Assembly (NCBI GenBank): GCA_945900455.1
Contig: CAMDJH010000025.1
Coordinates: 1-37,964 of the forward strand
From: Akkermansia muciniphila
GTDB taxonomy: Bacteria; Verrucomicrobiota; Verrucomicrobiia; Limisphaerales; UBA9464
DNA: 37,964 nucleotides
Reading direction: 5' to 3'
The position numbers and the translations under genes are program-made. The notes beneath the pieces are model-generated. The model had not been told where the DNA came from and made no database searches. It saw only the letters and a list, made by a program, of their open reading frames with translations. The first letter of the stretch is position 1; every line of letters starts with the position of its first letter. This document shows, one piece after another, positions 17,948 through 26,635 of the stretch.

Positions 17948-18817
17948 TCACTTGGGTTCCGCGAGACGTAAAACCGCCGCCGCCCCCGCCGCAATCCGGA
18001 TCTCCGAGTTATCGAACAACGCTTTGACCTTGACCAGGCCACTGGCTGGGTCGGCCACGGGCGACACAAATTTGATCTCCCCGGGGACGACCTTCCGCCC
18101 GGTGGAGGTCTCCAGTTGAATCTCAACGGAATCGCCCGGGTGGGTCGAAAGCGCCAGGCGTGCTTCGACATTCACCACGAGCCAGCAACGACGCGTGTCC
18201 ACCAAACGCGCCAGCGGCGTCTGCGGTTGGGAGCCTTCGCCACTATCCAATCCAAATAGATCCGCAACGATACCGGCAAAGGGCGCCACGATCTGACGGC
18301 GGCGCAATTGCTCACGCGCCACATCCAGTTCGGCCTGGGCGATCCGTCGTTCGGCGCGATGTTTGTCGAGTTCCTCCGCCGCCACGGCCTTGCTCGTCGC
18401 CGCCAATTGCTCGGTGCGCTGGAGAATGTTGGATGTGTTGTCCAGGACCACCTCGCGTCGCACGACCTCGAGTTCCTCCAGTCGCTTGTCCAATTCGAGG
18501 ATCACCTTTCCCGCTTCCACAAAATCGCCTTCGACAAAAAAATGCCGGCCCACCGTTCCGGCCACCGGCGACGTAAGGGTGGCGTCCTGAAATGGCTCGG
18601 TAATGCCGGTCAGATCGACTGCCCCCGACCGGCCTGACACCAGCGGGGCAACCAGCGCCAGGAGGGTCATGCACAGGAACTCCCGCAACCGCCGGCGGCG
18701 GATAGCGGGCGCGCCGGACGCAAGCGGGCTCCCATGCCCAGGCACCCGCGGTTCAAGATTCATCTCCGGGTTTACTCCTGGGATCGAAGAACCCCTTGGA
18801 AATCGTCGCGTTTTCAC
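17948..18817 (-). CDS. HlyD family periplasmic adaptor subunit
   Basis: ATLTSPVAGTVGRHFFVEGDFVEAGKVILELDKR...AQAELDVAREQLRRRQIVAPFAGIVADLFGLDSGEGSQPQTPLARLVD. GTG start overlaps the TolC-like TGA (GTGA). Confidence 0.9.
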   Translation of the reverse strand: MKTRRFPRGSSIPGVNPEMNLEPRVPGHGSPLASGAPAIRRRRLREFLCMTLLALVAPLVSGRSGAVDLTGITEPFQDATLTSPVAGTVGRHFFVEGDFVEAGKVILELDKRLEELEVVRREVVLDNTSNILQRTEQLAATSKAVAAEELDKHRAERRIAQAELDVAREQLRRRQIVAPFAGIVADLFGLDSGEGSQPQTPLARLVDTRRCWLVVNVEARLALSTHPGDSVEIQLETSTGRKVVPGEIKFVSPVADPASGLVKVKALFDNSEIRIAAGAAAVLRLAEPK

Positions 18818-20451
18818 TTCGTGGAGAATCCCGATACCGACGGATCGTCGACAACCGTCTGGGAAACGTCGCGATGCATCGCGCGATCAACGACTGCATG
18901 ACGGCTGCGTTCGAGGCCCCGCTTCGAGAGGTAGGACCCCTCGAGAGCCTCCAACTCGATGGACGCCTGGTGATGACCGACGGATGCCGCCAGCGCCGTG
19001 AGCTTCGCCTGCAATAAGTCTCGCTCGACTTCGAGCACCTTGCGGGCTTCGACCCGTCCCACCTTGAGACGGGCCATCTCGGCCTCAAGTAGGTTCTGGT
19101 TCAACCGAATCACCGCCTCGTGGTCCGCGATGGCGCTGCGGGTGAATTCGAACTTCCTCAACGCCACCCGAAGACTGTTGCCCAGTTGGGTTTCGAGATC
19201 CCGGAGCCCCAGCAACACCGCGCGCTGCCGAGCCCGTGCCGCCACCAATTCCTGGCGCTCCTTGATCCCACCGCCCAATGGAATGCGGAGCTCGACGCCG
19301 ATACTCCACGTGTCGTAATCCTTGGTCCGAACCTGCTCGTAAGCATCCCGTGGCGTGGCCCCCAATCCGTTCAAACCGTAGGATCCCCTCAAGTCCAACT
19401 GCGGCAACCTCTGATTGCGCGAGTAGGCAACCCGGATCCCTTCCTGAGCCAGCTTCTCGTACTGCGAACGCAACTCAGGGCTGTGATTGAACAGAACCGG
19501 CCAATGAGCGCCGAATTCGAGACCCTGGTTTTCCGGCAAACCCGGTGGCTCAGCCATCAACATTCCACGCTTATCGTCTTCCGCCGATTCGAACGCCGAG
19601 GTCGCCCGTGCCCGTGCCTCGGTCAACTTCTGCTCCGCCTCGCGCAGACCGTTCCGGCGTGTCGCAAAATCCGCCTCCGCCTGAAGCACGTCCAGCTCGC
19701 CGGACTTACCCGCCGCCACCCGGGCCTTCGCGTCGTCCAGCACCGTCTGCGCCACCCGGGCGGACTCGGCAAAAAAGCGGACCTGCTCTTGCGCCAGGTG
19801 CAGACCAAGATACGCGGCCTCCGCTCCGGCGATGATCTGAATAAGATTCCCACGGTATTCCTGCCACGCCACCTCACTCTGTCGCGCCGCCAGCCGCGAT
19901 GCTGCCAGCGTGGCCCCTGTTCCCGCATTCTTCAAGATCGGCTGCGCCAGGGTCACTCCCACGAAACTCTCGTACTCACCATTCGTGAAATGCGATATTC
20001 CCACTTGCTGGTAGGTGTTGTTCAGGTCATGCAGCGTCGATCCCAATCGGAGCCGCGCGCCCGTCGGAACCAATAACTCAAGCGCCGAATTGTAATTGTT
20101 GTTTCGTTCCGAGATCGCATTGGTCCGAAGCCCGATGGTCGAGGAGAGTGACTGGCTGTTGAGTTGGCGATTATTGATCAGATGTTCGGCACCGGAGACA
20201 AACACTGGCTCGAAGATCCCCTTTTCTCCCTTCTGTTGCGCCTGGGCGGCGACGACCTGCAACTCCTGAGCCGCAAGTCGGTCGTTCTGCGCAACCACCA
20301 ATCGCAAATAATTCGTCAGCGGTATCTGCCATTCGCTCGCGGCTGAAGAAAAACAACCCGCAACCAATGTCCCGATGATTATCAAGACATTCAGAATCAG
20401 GAATTTAAATTGAAGGAATAGGTTTCTCGGCGATGCGCCGTGGGATGACAC
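18814..20451 (-). CDS. TolC family outer-membrane protein
   Basis: Signal/lipobox-like N-terminus (IIIGTLVAGC); duplicated coiled-coil TolC architecture (AYLGLHLAQEQVRFFAESARVAQTVLDDAKARVAAGKSGELDVLQAEADFATRRNGLREAEQKL; NQNLLEAEMARLKVGRVEARKVLEVERDLLQAK). Confidence 0.92.
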   Translation of the reverse strand: MSSHGASPRNLFLQFKFLILNVLIIIGTLVAGCFSSAASEWQIPLTNYLRLVVAQNDRLAAQELQVVAAQAQQKGEKGIFEPVFVSGAEHLINNRQLNSQSLSSTIGLRTNAISERNNNYNSALELLVPTGARLRLGSTLHDLNNTYQQVGISHFTNGEYESFVGVTLAQPILKNAGTGATLAASRLAARQSEVAWQEYRGNLIQIIAGAEAAYLGLHLAQEQVRFFAESARVAQTVLDDAKARVAAGKSGELDVLQAEADFATRRNGLREAEQKLTEARARATSAFESAEDDKRGMLMAEPPGLPENQGLEFGAHWPVLFNHSPELRSQYEKLAQEGIRVAYSRNQRLPQLDLRGSYGLNGLGATPRDAYEQVRTKDYDTWSIGVELRIPLGGGIKERQELVAARARQRAVLLGLRDLETQLGNSLRVALRKFEFTRSAIADHEAVIRLNQNLLEAEMARLKVGRVEARKVLEVERDLLQAKLTALAASVGHHQASIELEALEGSYLSKRGLERSRHAVVDRAMHRDVSQTVVDDPSVSGFSTK

Positions 20452-20529
20452 AGGGCTGGTAGTAACAGGGTTGATCAGCTCCCGTCAAACCATCCCGTTC
20501 TCGGAATCGCTGTCCGGCGCTTCGTCTCT

Positions 20530-20622
20530 CCATGAACCGACCGTTGCTCCGCTCTCTCCGCCACTCGGAGTGGGGGAGAGGGTGGCCGAAGGCCGGGTGA
20601 GGTGGTGCTTTTCGGTTCATGG
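20530..20622. mobile_element. MITE-like element A, 93 bp
   Basis: Perfect 11-bp TIRs CCATGAACCGA (20530-20540) and TCGGTTCATGG (20612-20622); interior carries GGAGTGGGGGAGAGGGTGGCCGAAGGCCGGGTGAGG. Confidence 0.55.
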
Positions 20623-20656
20623 TCTTAATTCATGTCCATTCTTTGGAAAACTTTGC

Positions 20657-20799
20657 TACCCATGAACCGCGATCGGAGCGCGAACTTTAGTCCGCAGGGG
20701 CGTGATTTACAAAGGGAGCGGTGGGACTTCCAGGGCGTATGTGCGCATTGACGGTCCTGCGGGATAAATCCCGCGCCCCGGATTGCCGGTTCATGGGTA
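20657..20799. mobile_element. MITE-like element B, 143 bp
   Basis: Perfect 13-bp TIRs TACCCATGAACCG (20657-20669) and CGGTTCATGGGTA (20787-20799) sharing the CCATGAACCG core with element A; internal palindromes GCGAACTTTAGTCCGC and GCGGGATAAATCCCGC. Confidence 0.55.
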
Positions 20800-20867
20800 A
20801 TTTAGAAGTCTACGACGGCTGCGCTTGACGCTCTGGGCCGGCATTCCTACGTTCCTGGTCTGCGAGT

Positions 20868-20943
20868 GGTGGCCGTAGCTCAATGGTAGAGCCCCAGATT
20901 GTGGTTCTGGATGTTGCGGGTTCGAGTCCCGTCGGTCACCCCA
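20868..20943 (+). tRNA. tRNA-His (anticodon GTG)
   Basis: GGTGGCCGTAGCTCAATGGTAGAGCCCCAGATTGTGGTTCTGGATGTTGCGGGTTCGAGTCCCGTCGGTCACCCCA: cloverleaf, G-1:C73 pair, encoded CCA. Confidence 0.95.
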
Positions 20944-20995
20944 CTCCTCTGATTTCTTAGGATTTCGCGCTCCGGCTGGGAATGGCCGTGAGCTC

Positions 20996-22030
20996 CTATC
21001 GCAACGTGCCAAACGCGCAGGCTTCGTTCTTGTTCGCGCACAATCGACTCAGGAAGAACTCGGTGCAGACCGGTAGTAAGCGTTGTTTCAGCAAGTCCAG
21101 CTCCGGGTATTCCGCATCTCCCCGGAATTTTATCGTCACCACGAAGTGCCGCATGCGGCGTGCAGAGGCCCAGTCGAGTAGCAATTTCATGCTCCGCTCC
21201 GGCGCGGCTATCACGTCGCACAACAGCCAGTCGACCGGTTTGTCCGGGAAAAAGGTAAACGCGTCGCCGGCTTGGAACCGTACGCGAGGCTCGCTCATGA
21301 GATCCGCCCGCAACGGTGAACGATCCACAGCGGTCACGGTCGCCCCCCGTTTCGCCGCAACGTAGGTCCAGCTCCCGGGAGAGGCGCCCAAGTCGACGCA
21401 CCTTTCGCCCGCGGCGATTCTTCGTCCCAGGCGACATTCGGCTTCGACTAATTTTGCAAAGGCACGACTGGGTGCGGTCTTGTCGGTGGTTGGCTGGATT
21501 TCGCCCAGTGGAAACGGGGAGATGACGCGTCGGTGGACGTAGGGCAGGGGTGCAACCGCCACGGAAATCCAGCCGCGATCCGGAGTATCGAGCAAGACCT
21601 GCACCAGAGAATCTTCCGGGGTGAACGGAGCCGCGACCGGACGTCGCTGCCGAAGCACATGACGTCGGGTTCGTTTCAATTGTTCGTCCAGTCCCTCGCG
21701 AAGCAGTTGGCACCGATGTTGCCCCGCACGGCCGCTGCCGTAGTCTGGCTCCAGGTGCAGCTGCCACGGCCGACCTTCCGGAAGAACTGCCATCAGATAT
21801 CCGGCGAGGCGTTCCGCACCCAGGCGGATGGAGGAGAACTCGACGAATTGGGGCGCAAGCAGCATCTGACGGGCAAAAACGAGAGGCGGCAAGGGGTGCA
21901 CGGCCTCAATCGACAGGGCGGTTTCAACCCGCCCCGGCCGAACGATCTGAAGCGCGGTCCCAGGAAAAGATCGCTCCAACTCCTGGACCAAGTGTGGGGT
22001 CCAGTCTGCCGGGCAGAGCAATCGGTGCAT
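20996..22030 (-). CDS. rlmM: RlmM-like 23S rRNA 2'-O-methyltransferase (FtsJ-type SAM fold)
   Basis: GERCVDLGASPGSWTYVAAKRGATVTAVDRSPL, VDWLLCDVIAAPERSMKLLLDW, FVVTIKFRG match RlmM-type SAM motif and catalytic region. Confidence 0.8.
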   Translation of the reverse strand: MHRLLCPADWTPHLVQELERSFPGTALQIVRPGRVETALSIEAVHPLPPLVFARQMLLAPQFVEFSSIRLGAERLAGYLMAVLPEGRPWQLHLEPDYGSGRAGQHRCQLLREGLDEQLKRTRRHVLRQRRPVAAPFTPEDSLVQVLLDTPDRGWISVAVAPLPYVHRRVISPFPLGEIQPTTDKTAPSRAFAKLVEAECRLGRRIAAGERCVDLGASPGSWTYVAAKRGATVTAVDRSPLRADLMSEPRVRFQAGDAFTFFPDKPVDWLLCDVIAAPERSMKLLLDWASARRMRHFVVTIKFRGDAEYPELDLLKQRLLPVCTEFFLSRLCANKNEACAFGTLR

Positions 22031-22052
22031 TTGCTAGGCTCTTTGAGGTTTA

Positions 22053-22100
22053 GGGGTCGGTCAATAGTATTGTAGTATTTCATTCGATTCGTTGACAGAT
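22053..22100. repeat. Short inverted-repeat element, copy 2
   Basis: GGGGTCGGTCAATAGTATTGTAGTATT (22053-22079), 25/27 identical to copy 1; right arm CGTTGACAGAT (22090-22100) is a degenerate inverse of the left arm. Confidence 0.5.
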
Positions 22101-22277
22101 TGCCTCGTCTTGCCGGCCGCCCAGAGAGAGCCCCCATTGAACCGGCGGCTTAACTTTCCGTGGGAAGAGGCACTCCCGAACCCCTTTCTCGCTCCCCGTC
22201 TGAACGTACTCACACCCTGGCCCCCGCTTCGCCGTGATTGACGGCTGCGGTCGCGACTGCTTCCTTGAGAGTCACAC

Positions 22278-24011
22278 ATGACGTATCGCCGCTTTTTCGC
22301 CGGATTTCTCGCGCTCCTTCCTGGGTGGGCCACGGCACAGCAAATCCCCGTGATCGAGAAACAGTTGCCCAACGGCTTCAAGCTCCTGATGGTCGAGCGA
22401 CATAACCAGCCACGGGTCGCGGGTGGATGGGTTGCCCACGTTGGGTCCTCGAACGAGCGCCCTGGCATCACTGGGATCGCCCATCTTTTCGAACACATGA
22501 TGTTTAAGGGGACCCCGACCCTTGGAACCAAGGACTATGCGAAGGATGTCGAGATCATTGCCGCCCAGGAGCGGGTTCGCGAATTGATGCGGGCCGAGGA
22601 GGCGATCATGCGGGATCAATGGAGGCGCGGAGACTTGGCGGATCTCACGAAGATCGAAACCCGAACTGACCGGTGGAAGGAGCTCGAAAAGGAATTCAAG
22701 AAGCTCATCGACCAACAGCGGGAGATTCTGGTGAAGAACGAATTTGATCGGATCTACACCACGGCAGGTGCGTCGGGCATGAACGCCTTTACCAGCGAGG
22801 ACATGACGGGCTATTTCATCAATGTCCCGGCGAACAAGCTTGAGCTCTGGATGTGGATGGAAAGTGAGAGGCTCCGGCGGCCGGTTTTTCGGGAATTCTA
22901 CGCTGAGCGCGATGTGGTGTTTGAGGAGAGGCGGATGCGGACCGAATCCACGCCGCTCGGAAAATTTGCTGAGCAGTTCAACGCGATGTTTTGGGATGCC
23001 CACCCGTACAACTGGCCCGTGATCGGCTGGCCCAGCGACATTCCGGCGATCTCGAAGGTCCAAGCCGACGAGTTCTATTCACTCTACTATCAGCCGGCGA
23101 ACATCACCCTGATCCTGGTAGGCGACTTCGTCGCCGCGGACGCGGAGCGGCAGGTGAATGAATACTTTGGGCGAATCCCCCGGGGGAACCGCCCCCCGCC
23201 CGATGTCACGACCCTCGAAGTCCAACAATTGGCGGAGAAACGGATGAATGCCGATGCCGAGGCCAATCCCCAGGTGGACATCCTTTGGCATACGGTCCCA
23301 TTTCGCCACAAGGACAGCTACGCCCTCAATGTCATGGAACAGCTTCTGCTCGGGCGAACGGGCCGGCTATATAAGGGATTAGAACTGGGCCGTCAGGTGG
23401 CAAATACCACCTGGGCTAATCAGGATTCCCGCAAATGGGCCGGCGCATTCAACATCGGCGCGGAGGTTAAGGATGGAAAAACCCATGAGGAAGTCGAGAA
23501 CGCACTCTACGAGGAGTTGGACCGACTGAAAAATGAAGAAGTGCCCGGGGAGGAATTGCAGAAAGTGAAGAATAACTTCGCTGCCGCGGCGTTCCGCCGT
23601 TTATCTTCCGATTTTCCCATCCTCATGCAGCTTGTGTTCAACGAGGGTCTTGGCGACTGGCACGAGGTTAATGAAGCGTTTTCAAAGGTGCAAGTGGTGA
23701 CGGCTACCGACGTGAAACGGGTCGCCGCGACTTATTTCACTCGTGAAAACCGAACGGTCGCCCGGTATAGCCGCAAGGAGGGGACCGGTGCGGAAACCGA
23801 TCCTGACCTTGCCGGACTGACGCCCGAGCAGAAGCCCGTAATCCGGAATTTTATCGGCATGCTCGAGCGGGAGTCCGATCCGGCCCGGCTTAAAGCGATG
23901 CTCGAACAAATGCAGAGCCAGACCCCACCCGGCGACCCCAAAAAACAGCAATTCCAACGCATCCTCCGCAAGAGACTCGAGGCACGGATCAAGGAATTAT
24001 CAAAAAAGTGA
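22278..24011 (+). CDS. M16 family zinc peptidase (active-site subunit)
   Basis: GITGIAHLFEHMMFKGTPTLGTKDY carries the inverted zinc motif HxxEH; insulinase-type architecture. Confidence 0.92.
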   Translation: MTYRRFFAGFLALLPGWATAQQIPVIEKQLPNGFKLLMVERHNQPRVAGGWVAHVGSSNERPGITGIAHLFEHMMFKGTPTLGTKDYAKDVEIIAAQERVRELMRAEEAIMRDQWRRGDLADLTKIETRTDRWKELEKEFKKLIDQQREILVKNEFDRIYTTAGASGMNAFTSEDMTGYFINVPANKLELWMWMESERLRRPVFREFYAERDVVFEERRMRTESTPLGKFAEQFNAMFWDAHPYNWPVIGWPSDIPAISKVQADEFYSLYYQPANITLILVGDFVAADAERQVNEYFGRIPRGNRPPPDVTTLEVQQLAEKRMNADAEANPQVDILWHTVPFRHKDSYALNVMEQLLLGRTGRLYKGLELGRQVANTTWANQDSRKWAGAFNIGAEVKDGKTHEEVENALYEELDRLKNEEVPGEELQKVKNNFAAAAFRRLSSDFPILMQLVFNEGLGDWHEVNEAFSKVQVVTATDVKRVAATYFTRENRTVARYSRKEGTGAETDPDLAGLTPEQKPVIRNFIGMLERESDPARLKAMLEQMQSQTPPGDPKKQQFQRILRKRLEARIKELSKK

Positions 24012-24044
24012 TTCCGATCGAACGTTTCCAACCTGCTCTCCGCC

Positions 24045-25562
24045 ATGAATTTTTTCCCATCCACCCTTTCGGTCATCCTCCTTCTGACCGGCGTGCTTGC
24101 GTGCCAGGCAACGTTCGCTGCGCCAATTCCCGATCGTCCGGAAAAGCTGACCTATGCGGAGCTCACCTTCGAGCCGCCGAGTCCGGTCGATTATCGAATC
24201 GTGTTGAAGGCTGGCCCCGTGGCTTACGTGGTGCCCGACCGTGAACTCCCCCTGATTTACATCTCGGTCACCGTCCGGGTTGGCAATTACGTCGACCCCG
24301 CTGGCAAGGAAGGCTTGGCGGGATTCGTCGGCCACCTTCTCTCTCGTGCTGGAACGGAATCCAAGACTGCAGAGCAAATGGACGAGCGTCTCGCATTCCT
24401 GGCGGCCAATCTCACCTCGATCGTCGGAGATTCATCGGGCACCGTGACCCTGAACCTTTTATCCAAAGACCTGACCGAAGGGCTTGGCCTCCTGCGCGAG
24501 GTGCTGAGCAAGCCCCGTTTTCAGGCGGACCGGCTCGCACTTCATCGCGAGCAGAGCATCGCTGAAATGAAGCAGCGGAACGATGACTCGACGGCCATCG
24601 AAGGCCGGGAACGGGAATTCCTCGCATACGGTGATCAGTTCTGGGCCTGCCGTTATGACACCGAAGCCAGCGTCCAGTCGATCACTCGCGATGAACTGCT
24701 CGCCTTCCATCGAAAATGGTTTCACCCCGCAAATTTTACCCTCGCCGTCAGTGGTGATTTCGACCGCGAAGACATTGTCGCCCGCCTTGAAGCCCTGCTT
24801 GCGGACTGGCCGTTCGCCGGTGACAAGGCGCCGCCCATCCCAACCGATACGCGCATCGCCCCTCCCGGCCTTTACATCGTGGACAAAGATGTTAATCAGG
24901 GACGTGTCTCCATCCTGCTGCCCGGTGTCAAACGGAATGACCCGGACTACCCGGCCATCCTCATTATGAACGACATCCTGGGCGGTGGCGGATTCACGTC
25001 TCGGATTATGAACCGAGTTCGTTCCGACGAAGGCCTCGCGTACGGCGCCGGCAGTTCATTCCGCGGCGGGGTATATTACCCGGAAACGTTCATGGCTTCC
25101 TTCGCTTCGAAATCCCGCACGGTGGCTTATGCAACGAGCATCGTGCTCGAGGAAATGAAGAAAATTGCGGAAACCCCTGTTTCCGACGAAGAGCTAAAGA
25201 CGGCGAGGAAGAGCTTCGTCGACACCTTTCCGCAGCGGTTCGCCACCAAGTCACAGGTCGCGGGCACGTTTGCCGATGATGAATACACCGGGCGTTTTGC
25301 CAGCAGTCCGAATTTCTGGAAGACGTGGCGCTCTCGCATGGAAGCGATTACCGGTGACGATGTCCTGCGAGTGGCACGCAAGCATTTGCACCCCGACCAA
25401 GCCCGGATCCTCGTCATCGGGCAAAAGGAGGAAATTCTCAAAGGCCATCCCAATCACGCCGTGAATCTAAAGGGGCTTGCGAGCGACCGGCTCCATCTTG
25501 TCCCGCTGCGCGACCCTCTGACAATGAAACCCAAGGACAAGCCGGACCCGGCAGTGCAGTAA
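24045..25562 (+). CDS. M16 family peptidase-like protein, likely non-catalytic partner
   Basis: M16 fold (GLAGFVGHLLSRAGTESKTAEQMDERLAFLAANLT; LGGGGFTSRIMNRVRSDEGLAYG) but the HxxEH motif is absent (FVGHLL). Confidence 0.88.
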   Translation: MNFFPSTLSVILLLTGVLACQATFAAPIPDRPEKLTYAELTFEPPSPVDYRIVLKAGPVAYVVPDRELPLIYISVTVRVGNYVDPAGKEGLAGFVGHLLSRAGTESKTAEQMDERLAFLAANLTSIVGDSSGTVTLNLLSKDLTEGLGLLREVLSKPRFQADRLALHREQSIAEMKQRNDDSTAIEGREREFLAYGDQFWACRYDTEASVQSITRDELLAFHRKWFHPANFTLAVSGDFDREDIVARLEALLADWPFAGDKAPPIPTDTRIAPPGLYIVDKDVNQGRVSILLPGVKRNDPDYPAILIMNDILGGGGFTSRIMNRVRSDEGLAYGAGSSFRGGVYYPETFMASFASKSRTVAYATSIVLEEMKKIAETPVSDEELKTARKSFVDTFPQRFATKSQVAGTFADDEYTGRFASSPNFWKTWRSRMEAITGDDVLRVARKHLHPDQARILVIGQKEEILKGHPNHAVNLKGLASDRLHLVPLRDPLTMKPKDKPDPAVQ

Positions 25563-25619
25563 GGTTTCACCCAAGATTTTAAGCGTTGTCGGTACCGCCT
25601 CGTTTGCCAGATTCGTCCC

Positions 25620-26387
25620 ATGCCTCACGCCGAGCCTATCGATCCAATCCCACGCCGGTCGGACGCTCCCCTTGGCGCTGTCATGTTTGCGACGACTCAC
25701 TGGACGGTCATCCTGACCGCAAAGGATGCCTCGCAGCCGGAGGCACAGGAGGCCCTGGCGCGTTTGTGCCGAACCTATTGGGCGCCGCTTTATTCTTATC
25801 TGCGCCGTGACGGCCACTCGTCGCACGATGCCGAAGACCTCGTGCAGGCCTTCTTTGAACGGTTCCTCGAAAAGAATTTTCTCAAAGATGTCCAGCGAGA
25901 GAGGGGTCGTTTTCGTTCATTTCTCCTCGGCGCCCTGCGGCACTTTATTTTCAACGAAAACCGGGCAAGCAAACGGCTCCGGCGCGGCGGCCAATTGCTG
26001 CGGATTTCCCTCGATGTTCCGGAGGAGGAGTTGCGCTGCCAGTCAGAAATGGCTCACGCCGGCACTCCCGAAAAGGCGTATGACCGTCGGTGGGCGCAAA
26101 CCATCATGGCCAACGCGCGCCGCCGACTGCGGGACGAAATGACCTCCGCGGGGAAGAGCCGGAACTACGAAATCCTCGAACAGTGGCTCGCCACCGATCC
26201 CTCTCCAGGCGAATACGAGGCAGCCGCCCCGGATCTAAGTCTCAGCCCGCGCAGTGTCGGTGTCGCCGTTTTCCGGCTCCGACAGAGATTCCGTGAATTG
26301 GTGCGAATCGAAGTGGCGGACACCGTCGCCGAGATGGACGACGTTCAGGAGGAGATGCGTTATCTGCTCGAGGTGATAACGCAGTAA
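25620..26387 (+). CDS. ECF-type RNA polymerase sigma factor (planctomycete/verrucomicrobial type)
   Basis: TTHWTVILTAKD...AQEALARLCRTYWAPLYSYLRRDGHSSHDAEDLVQAFFERFLEK and C-terminal LSPRSVGVAVFRLRQRFRELVR. Start may be internal ATG at 25683. Confidence 0.85.
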   Translation: MPHAEPIDPIPRRSDAPLGAVMFATTHWTVILTAKDASQPEAQEALARLCRTYWAPLYSYLRRDGHSSHDAEDLVQAFFERFLEKNFLKDVQRERGRFRSFLLGALRHFIFNENRASKRLRRGGQLLRISLDVPEEELRCQSEMAHAGTPEKAYDRRWAQTIMANARRRLRDEMTSAGKSRNYEILEQWLATDPSPGEYEAAAPDLSLSPRSVGVAVFRLRQRFRELVRIEVADTVAEMDDVQEEMRYLLEVITQ

Positions 26388-26425
26388 ATTCCGGATGCAC
26401 CCAAGGCTTCCAGGGGATCCAACCG

Positions 26426-26635
26426 GTGGCCACGAAGTTTTTTCGCTGGGCAACGCAGCGGGGCGGCGAGCCGGGAATGGCTAGCGGCGGGCTTCAAATT
26501 ATGAGCCGGCGACCTGCCTCGAAGCTAAAGCGCATCTATACCATTGCAGCTTTCTGTTGGCTGCTTTCGGTACTGATCACCTTCATTTATTATCGGATCC
26601 TTTCGTCGACAACCTTCAAATCCTGGTTCTATTGA
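26426..26635 (+). CDS. Small single-TM protein, hypothetical (69 aa)
   Basis: KRIYTIAAFCWLLSVLITFIYYRIL is a clear TM stretch; stop overlaps the next ATG (TGATG). Start uncertain. Confidence 0.4.
   Translation: MATKFFRWATQRGGEPGMASGGLQIMSRRPASKLKRIYTIAAFCWLLSVLITFIYYRILSSTTFKSWFY

Noticed and set aside
20452-20529. Sigma70-like promoter for the tolC-like operon (minus-strand TTGACG box)
   Set aside because: A -35-like TTGACG is present but no acceptable -10 hexamer at 16-18 nt spacing.
22272-23063. 263-aa minus-strand ORF
   Set aside because: Antisense to the M16 peptidase with its intact zinc motif; shadow frame.
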